From Apostichopus japonicus (lineage: Eukaryota > Echinodermata > Holothuroidea > Aspidochirotida > Stichopodidae): a stretch of DNA of 64,000 nt. The notes below the pieces were generated by a model that saw only the letters and a list, made by a program, of their open reading frames with translations, ran no database searches and was not told the DNA's origin. The position numbers were made by a program, and so were the translations under genes. The stretch is from the NCBI RefSeq assembly GCF_037975245.1, contig NC_092566.1, positions 1,116,001 to 1,180,000 on the forward strand. The letters run 5' to 3'. The stretch's first letter is position 1; every line of letters starts with the position of its first letter. Shown here piece by piece: positions 58,501 to 64,000 of the stretch.

Positions 58501-61116
58501 CCCATCAGTATAGAAAACCATGTGGAGTTTGTAAAGGACAGCAGAACCAGGGGAAATTCCAAGAAGATTCGACCGAAAAAGAGCGAGATTTGGAAGTTAG
58601 AAGAAATTCCTACTTTAACAGAATCTGGAAAACGTGGAACAAATTGCCAGAAGATATACAGTAGTTACAGCCCGAACACTGAACACATTCAAGAACGGAC
58701 TTAGGAAATGTGGGATCTTTAAGGGTCATTAAACCTCCTATCCCGAAAGCACCATTCTCTCAAGAGCCTTATCCGAGACGACACGAGAGGGTGGCCATCC
58801 AGGTTAATCCTTACCATTATTTTTCCTTTGTCTACAGTCTAAGGATGCCAGGGTAAGGTACTCTTCACAGTCCACCGTCTTAGTCCACACCTCTCCAGGC
58901 TTCAAAGTAATTCCTAGAAAACAAAAAAGGTTGAGAACTTACACCAAGGGCATAGGAACCGGGGGGGGGGGGCTGGAAAATAGTGAAAAATATGGAGGGG
59001 CGGAAGTATCATTCCGCCCCCCCCCCCCCCGCTTCGCAAGTCAGAAAACCCCTTTTTCATTTCCAAATGACAAAAAAATCTCATTTGGAGCACCAAATTG
59101 CATCTAAGGCCAGGTCAAAATGCAAAAGTTTTTACAAAATGGAGTGGGTGTTGAAGTGTGCTACATTGCACCACATTGCATCTGAGGCCACCTGGAAATG
59201 CCAAAAAATTCCAAAGGGGAGGGGGACACCCCCTCCCCTTAGACCCCTCCCCCAGGTCAGTCTTCAGCCCCCCACTCAAAAGTACCTTCCTACACCACTG
59301 ACTTACACAGCTATCTATCCTTCTATAAAAATGCTTGGTTTTGTCTCTCTGGCTATCTATCCTTCTATAAAAATGCTTGGTTTTGTCTCTCTGGCTTTCT
59401 TTTTGGTCAAACTATAGGCACAAAATTTATAAGTTTGATATACAGACCTTTAGAAAACCAGAGCTAATTAGTCAAGGTGGTAATAAAAGTGACTGGACTA
59501 TTAAGTCTAGAACACAGACAATTAGGTCAGTTCTGCATATAACACATGATTCAATGCCAGGGCAAACATCCCATTTTTACGGCCTCAGTTGACATGCAGT
59601 TTCTCAAGGACAAGTGGGGTTGAATATCATGCAAAGATGCTCTGTACTTAAAGGAATAACGAAGGCATTGATCAAAGACAATTTATATTATTCAGTAACC
59701 TCAAATCTTTCTTAATATTCTATTTTTAAAAGAAAAGTCCAGGTCAAAATTTCTTTTTAATATGTTAAAGGGGAACATAATCTAAGCATTCTGGTGAAAT
59801 TTGCATTCAATTCCTATGTACCGTTTTTGAGATATTGACAGTTGGAAGTTGCCACCTTTGGTACCAATGGTAAATTTGGAGCAAACAGGCATGACATCAT
59901 TGTTGCACACTGATAAATAATGTTTTTTTTTCCTTTAAAATTTACTTCTAATTATACTCCACAATCGGATGCATCTATAGTATGAATGTACTATAGGTAA
60001 TGGTATTTTATAATCTTCACATCCCCTTTAGACAAACTAGTAACCCTATCCAATCCAAGGTCAAATCAATAGACTGAAAAATATAGAAAAACAAAACATT
60101 TTTGGCAGTGTGCAACTATGACATTACACCGGTTTGCTTCAAGTTCACTTTTGGTAGTATATCAGATAACTTCAACTCAAGTGAACTGCTTCTTGTTTGA
60201 CTGAATACACTCGCTTTGAAAATTGGCTCCAAAGCCCTCACCACAGTACACAGTAAGACGGCATTGATTACGTGATATGCTTGAAATTCCATATTGATTT
60301 ATTTTGATATTGATTCATATTGATCCGATTTATGGAGAAAGTGCTACTGCCCGATTGAGTTGTTCCTCCCGTATGTCATCAATATGAAATTTTAAGCGTA
60401 TTATGTAATCAATGGCGGGTTACTATGTATTGTATTGTGGTTAGGTCTTAGGATCCAATACAATAAATTGTCTTTGATCCCTGCCTTTGTTATTCCTTTA
60501 ATATGAAGTAAACAGAACATGTTTTCTTTGAGTTATTATAATTTATAATAATGGATTGCCATTAATGTTTAGGCTTGCACAGAGTAACCGACGTCAATGT
60601 AGCTCTACAACAGCTTTCCAGACATGTTGCATATTTTAAAGGTGAATATTTTGAAGACCAGAATAGCTATAGAAACTTAGTAGCACTCGTTTCTTTAATT
60701 GTTTTCATTTGATTTTGACATATCAATACAAACATTGTGCCTTTAAAGAAATAGAAATAGGAAAGTTGCATATTATAACTTTGCCAATGTGGGTGGAGTA
60801 TGATATAACATGCAAATTATGACAATGGTAACAAAAAATGAAAGGAACCTGTTTGAAGCTGCCCATGGCAACACCAGCAAAAGCATGTGACATTATCAGT
60901 CAATTAACAGTCATGTTTCCTTCCTAAGCTGGGTTATAAAAACAAAGGATTATCCAATGTCCTCCAAACACCAAACTATTATTCTTACAGCTACTGTAGT
61001 AGGTAGTTATGCTACCAAGCTTGTCCCAAATAGGTCAAAAATGAAATATGCTCATGTGCATAATAATTGAGGGTCCGGTTGTTTACTTAAAGGAGCCCGT
61101 ACTTACCCCAAATCAT
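51254..61116 (-). CDS. Nucleoplasmin-like domain + AT-hook + eight C2H2 zinc fingers, six coding exons
   Basis: Exons from 5' to 3' on the - strand are 61116-61107, 58913-58815, 57391-57248, 55769-55716, 54690-53686 and 52536-51254: 2595 nt, 864 residues, all GT-AG and phase-consistent. Residues 1-94 look like an NPL domain: MIWG start, ITLKPGEVWTKTV, then LCTLEKG, VTFMVEGTG and VYITGYS, the pattern of the FKBP39/46 N-terminus and plant HD2 proteins (pentameric histone-binding fold). Residues 103-437 are a Ser/Asp/Glu-rich linker with an acidic stretch around 326-346 (SSDKEDEDNRADSLEE). An AT-hook-like TRGRPTGKSRK lies near 470-480. C2H2 fingers lie at about 507-529, 568-590, 599-621, 639-661, 667-690, 780-802, 808-830 and 836-860, with TGEKP/TGERP linkers before fingers 5 and 8. 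A nuclear, chromatin- or DNA-binding role is likely. The exact function is unknown to me. Confidence 0.82.
53686..54690 (-). CDS. NPL-zinc-finger exon 5 (acidic linker, residues 103-438)
   Basis: A 1005-nt exon after TCTTTTACAG, ending ATTATAG|GTCAGT. It is rich in Ser, Asp, Glu and Asn, looks disordered, and has several acidic clusters (SSDEDK, SSDKEDEDN). Acidic tracts after the core are usual in nucleoplasmin-type histone chaperones. Confidence 0.85.
55716..55769 (-). CDS. NPL-zinc-finger exon 4 (residues 85-103)
   Basis: A 54-nt exon between GTTTTACAG and CATG|GTAAG encoding IVYITGYSTVQSPQPYH, the last NPL strand. Confidence 0.83.
56824..57221. mobile_element. Miniature transposon (398 bp) with 6-bp target duplication
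   Basis: Ends CCAGTGGAGTAGCCAG and (inverted) CCAGTGTGGTAGCCAG. Direct repeats GTACAG lie at 56818-56823 and 57222-57227. The subterminal parts are rich in G runs. It lies 20 bp from the GTGAGT donor of exon 3 of the NPL-zinc-finger gene. Confidence 0.82.
57248..57391 (-). CDS. NPL-zinc-finger exon 3 (residues 37-85)
   Basis: Acceptor GTGTCTGCAG; donor ACAG|GTGAGT. It encodes LNPSASLIVLIKGEEHLLCT... and VTFMVEGTG, central strands of the NPL domain. Confidence 0.87.
58052..58715 (+). pseudogene. LINE reverse-transcriptase C-terminal fragment (CR1/L2-like)
   Basis: The + strand reads DLGVYVNCSMKFSRQC...ANKVVGIIKLNF, then after a TGA and a frame change near 58240, KSLVRPHLDYCIPVWKPYL, KDIGLLEGVQCRMTKLI and YGERIKALGL. 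These are hallmark words of the end of non-LTR retrotransposon RT domains (related to chicken-repeat-1 and L2 types). It is truncated and broken, antisense to the host gene, in intron 2. Confidence 0.85.
58815..58913 (-). CDS. NPL-zinc-finger exon 2 (residues 4-37)
   Basis: Acceptor TTTTCTAG; donor AATG|GTAAGG. It encodes ITLKPGEVWTKTVDCEEYLT... of the NPL domain. A miniature transposon ends 31 bp before the acceptor. Confidence 0.85.
58945..59300. mobile_element. hAT-like miniature transposon, copy B (356 bp)
   Basis: Same family as 27934-28239, in the opposite orientation (shared poly-G/poly-C core, CTTCGCAAGTCAGAAAACCCC, TCATTTGGAGCACCAAATTG). Perfect 8-bp direct repeats ACTTACAC lie at 58937-58944 and 59301-59308. 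It sits 31 bp upstream of the exon 2 acceptor of the NPL-zinc-finger gene. Confidence 0.92.
59310..59393. repeat. 42-bp tandem duplication
   Basis: Two exact copies of a 42-bp unit beginning GCTATCTATCCTTCTATAAA, at 59310 and 59352. Confidence 0.9.
59652..60497. mobile_element. TTAA-flanked inverted-repeat element (846 bp)
   Basis: The left end AGGAATAACGAAGGCA and right end (inverted) AGGAATAACAAAGGCA are flanked by TTAA at 59648-59651 and 60498-60501. Inverted similarity continues inward (ATCAAAGACAATTTAT; later GCAACAAT/TGACAT blocks near 59890 and 60110), so the element is semi-palindromic. TTAA targets are used by piggyBac and Kolobok transposases. No gene is inside. Lies in intron 1 of the NPL-zinc-finger gene. 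Confidence 0.82.
61107..61116 (-). CDS. NPL-zinc-finger exon 1 (residues 1-3 and part of 4)
   Basis: ATGATTTGGG then donor GTAAGT. It is the only nearby ATG whose phase joins exon 2, and it gives MIWGITLKPGE, matching the usual M-x-WG opening of NPL proteins. Confidence 0.75.
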
Positions 61117-61172
61117 CGTATTTCATTCAGGAAGTTGAGATTAAAGGTCAACAATTCTTTCAAGTTAGTATC
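61117..61172 (-). other. 5' UTR part of the first NPL-zinc-finger coding exon
   Basis: The - strand has an acceptor ACATTCTTTCAG just above 61172, which suggests an upstream non-coding exon that I cannot place. Confidence 0.4.
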
Positions 61173-61292
61173 CTGAAAGAATGTAAAAAGACTACTATTA
61201 TAATATGATAATTGAAATAATTTAGTAAAAGAAGTACAGGAAGCTGCTTTTTTTAAATTCATAGCTATCGGCTACACCTGTGGCTAATGGAA

Positions 61293-61550
61293 CTAATGCA
61301 ATGCTGGGTCACAAGCACCATAAGTGGTGCTAGGTTGTGATGCCAAAGGCACCGATTTCCTCTTGGTTACAAAGGGTGCCAGTATCTTCACAGATGCCAA
61401 ACGCACTGCTCCTTTCAAAACCTCATTGTCGCTGCTCAGATCATGAAGTCCGTACCAATTGATGCCATAGTCCGCTACAAGTACAATATAGGAGTAACAA
61501 TCCTTTGTTATGTGTAACGTATGGTCAGGGGTAACATAACCTACATAGGC
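61293..61550 (-). other. Unassigned open frame without ATG (85 codons)
   Basis: The - strand is open from 61550 to a TAG at 61293-61295, with plausible protein composition: TLHITKDCYSYIVLVADYG, WYGLHDLSSDNEVLKGAVRL, KILAPFVTKRKSVPLASQ. A TTGTACTTGTAG acceptor-like site at 61475 would start an exon in the same frame. Other frames are also fairly open, so chance is possible. I do not recognise the family; it could be a terminal exon or a transposon relic. Confidence 0.25.
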
Positions 61551-62091
61551 CTAGTACAGTTGTGCCTAGCTTTACGATTGTATTGTACAAGCCGGTGAGT
61601 ACTTTAACTCATAATTTCAGTTATATATGCTACCTAACCTATGCTAAATTAGCTTTAGGTATTTATTGCTTTGGGGCCACTTTTTACCGAGTAAGGATCC
61701 GTCGATAACACGAAAAACAGACAAAAGTTAAATGGTACTAATTTAGCATCAATGACCGGAAGTATCAAGACGTCTATTGAACCCTAGCCGTGTTATCCTA
61801 ACCCTGCCATATTGTAAACAATGTAGCCTAAGTGGTATACCTACTTCCGGGCACTGACTCTACCAGCATAACTGGCGACAGCGAAGTTGCCTTTCGACTG
61901 TCACATTCAAGTTGCAAATTGTCGTGACAAAAGTTGTAGGTACACTTGCACCCCCAGAGATGTAAAATAATCGTTGCAACTAAATATGATAGACGGGTCC
62001 ACGGGGAGGTTCAGTCACAGAATCTCTTTTTACGCAGCACCATAACCAATGCTTGAATTTTTGTTGGGCAATCTGTCAGCTGTCACAGAAA

Positions 62092-62103
62092 GGTCGCCAT
62101 TTT
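62092..62103 (-). promoter_or_regulatory. YY1-like AAAATGGCGACC motif
   Basis: On the - strand, AAAATGGCGACC resembles the YY1 consensus often found at animal transcription starts. It is ~1 kb upstream of the NPL-zinc-finger ATG and on its strand, so it may mark the promoter. The ATG in it leads to a stop after five codons. Confidence 0.3.
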
Positions 62104-62257
62104 GGACAAAAATAATATTGTCTTTATTATGCAAATTTTACTGCCGTATAATGACTTCAAGAAAAATCGCAGTCATTATGCGGCAATATTTACAGTCAAA
62201 TAATGACCTAGAAAGCAAAAACTAATTATGCGGCAATATTATTTTGGCGTTCCATTA
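62104..62257. repeat. Small inverted-repeat element
   Basis: AAAATAATATTG near 62107 is inverted as CAATATTATTTT near 62238-62249. The inside repeats (T)TATGCGGCAATAT and ATAATGAC(T/C) words in both orientations. Looks like a short palindromic repeat. Confidence 0.45.
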
Positions 62258-62259
62258 TT

Positions 62260-63290
62260 CCATTGGGATAACGCATATTGTTGCGCCCACTTCAGTTTTA
62301 ACACTAGTAAATGTCAGTCACAAGTGTAACTTCCCGGAGAGTTTAATTCCTTGATCCAATTCAAATTTTTCATTTTATACTTAAATAGCTAAGTGAAAGG
62401 AAATTGTATGAGGGTTCAGACAGTTAAGGCCTTCTTGAACTTTGAGCGGTGACCGTTATTTTATTTTCTTGCCTGTTTCTTCTTTACTTTTTTATATGTA
62501 CATGTGGAGGGGAGGGGGTGGGTCCTGGTGGATGAGACAGCGAGGTTATTAAGGTTAGGGAGGTACATTCAATTTCGATCCCAATTACTCAACCAGATCA
62601 ATGTCTCGTCTACCCCTCCCAACTTAGCCCCGCACCTAATGGGCCATGTTTCCCCGTTCCTATTGGAATGACCCTCCACCATCATTGCTTGTAAGTTGTA
62701 GGTAGATATAGTACAATCTATAGTCTACCGACGTATATGTTCATGGTGGGTTCCTTCAAGAGCGCGTCTCCGAAATTTGATTAACAGTACTTGCCTAATG
62801 CTGTAAATCATATAAGTCCACACGAAAAGACAAATCAGCAATTAGGAGTATATTCTTCAATATGTGTTGTATATATTAACGAACATAATGCTGTTGATAA
62901 CAGGCCTACTTTATTTTTACGAAGGATTGTTTTTAACTCATATATACACTCAATAAAACAAACAACTTAAAAACCCAAAATATGAAGAAAAAAAAACTCT
63001 TTTGGGTTCTCAATATTTACAAGGATCGCATGTACAATATAAAATATATAATAAACACTGGGAAAAAACACCTCCGCTTCAACGACCCAAAGGCCATACC
63101 ACTAACTTACTAAATTGCTTGGCCCATCTCTTGCCATTTCATAAAGGGCCAAGATACCCTTACCAAAATCAATTATGGTATAGAATTTACCCACCCGCCC
63201 CTCCTCCGAAATCTGTGGCACGCCATTGTGACTTAGAATGCTATCAGTTACCATATTCAAATATTAATGAACAGTTGGATAATCCAATTA
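62260..63290. other. Intergenic, no gene seen
   Basis: AT-rich. A ~100-codon + strand frame (63002-63298) just precedes the LINE fragment and shows no recognisable domain; it may be a degraded continuation of it. Confidence 0.45.
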
Positions 63291-63299
63291 AACTATAAT

Positions 63300-63902
63300 A
63301 TGCTGACTTTAAAACTCTTGGTATTTTGAACATCAACACTAGGGCTGAACAGCTTCGTCTTAATCATGTTTTTAATGTTTTCCATGGTACCTCTCCAGTC
63401 TATATGAGGGAGAGTTTTATTAGAGTAAATAGTGTTCATAACCATAACACAAGAGGTAGTAGTTTTAATTTTCAACTTCCCAAAATTAAAACGCACTGTG
63501 CTGGGTCTTTTTATTACAATGCAATTAAAAACTGGAACAGGCTACCTGAAAACATAAAATCCATCCTGCTGAAATACAATTTTAAAAAAGATGCCAAAGC
63601 CTACCTTTTAAATCATATGAATGTCTAGCTTGTAAATATCTTTCTTTTTTACAGTGTTTGTATGCATGTTTTAGTTGTTTTAATAGTTTATTTCTTATCT
63701 TTTGTATTTTATTGGTTTTAAGGACCCCTTTGGAAATAAGCTTTTAGCTTAAAGGGTTATCCTTGGCATGTTATCTTCTTTTCGATGCATTTAAGTTTAT
63801 TCCCTTCTTGTATTTTAAATGTTTATCTTTATGTGCAATTTTTTGTTTGTATGCAGATGAAGATTGATATCTTGCCGAATAAAATCAAATCAAATCAAAT
63901 CA
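63300..63902 (+). pseudogene. LINE 3' end: RT C-terminal tail plus AAATC-repeat tail
   Basis: The frame from ~63300 reads FKTLGILNINTRAEQLRLNH, then HNHNTRGSSFNFQLPK, FYYNAIKNWNRLPENIK and a FKKDAKAYLL terminus, stop at 63626-63628. RxxRLxH..VF, HNHNTR and the WNRLP box are typical of the last ~100 residues of CR1/L2/Jockey-type LINE proteins. A ~250-bp 3' UTR ends in (AAATC)n at 63883-63901, the usual short-repeat tail. It is 5' truncated. Confidence 0.85.
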
Positions 63903-64000
63903 TAAGGTTAAAATGTCAAAATAGAAGAAGGCCGTAAGACAAACGTAATGTAATCACGACAGATCATGTCCAATTGATACAAGTAAGGAATTGAATAATC

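Overview
This window is a piece of a metazoan nuclear genome. It is AT-rich, has short exons split by GT-AG introns of 0.1-17 kb, and is dense with small DNA transposons, SINE/LINE fragments and tandem repeats. The gene families and repeat flavour suggest a marine invertebrate, perhaps an echinoderm, but the sequence alone does not fix the species. Nothing looks bacterial: there are no operons, rRNA or CRISPR arrays.

Three spliced protein genes can be assembled by hand. (1) A TspanC8-type tetraspanin lies on the + strand in nine coding exons (3094-41393). It encodes 330 residues, every intron is phase 0, and it has an unusual Pro/Gln/His-rich N-terminal tail with a PPPY motif. A possible alternative last exon lies at 46572-46634. 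(2) A CDGSH iron-sulfur protein of the mitoNEET/NAF-1 (CISD) family lies on the + strand in three exons (47259-49115, 102 residues) with an intact cluster-binding signature. (3) A large gene lies on the - strand in six coding exons (51254-61116, 864 residues). It joins an N-terminal nucleoplasmin-like (NPL) domain, as found in FKBP39/46-type and plant HD2 proteins, to an acidic linker, an AT-hook-like motif and eight C2H2 zinc fingers. Genes 2 and 3 converge around 49.3-50.5 kb.

The rest is mostly intron and repeat. Tetraspanin intron 1 (3337-20281) carries SINE-like and LINE-like scraps and two hAT-like miniature elements. Intron 4 (21067-34324) carries a 3.2 kb minisatellite of ~28-bp units (22142-25372). 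Next to it is a candidate 6.2 kb DNA transposon (25667-31858) with imperfect inverted ends, GC-rich tandem arrays just inside each end, and a decayed DUF4806-like gene. The introns of the NPL-zinc-finger gene hold two more miniature elements with clear target-site duplications lying within about 35 bp of splice sites, a LINE fragment, and an 846-bp element flanked by TTAA. A second LINE 3' end with an AAATC-repeat tail closes the window.

The most unusual items are the NPL + AT-hook + C2H2 protein, the DUF4806-bearing transposon with satellite-like termini, the candidate alternative tetraspanin tail, and a 22-bp motif shared (21/22) upstream of the tetraspanin and CISD genes.
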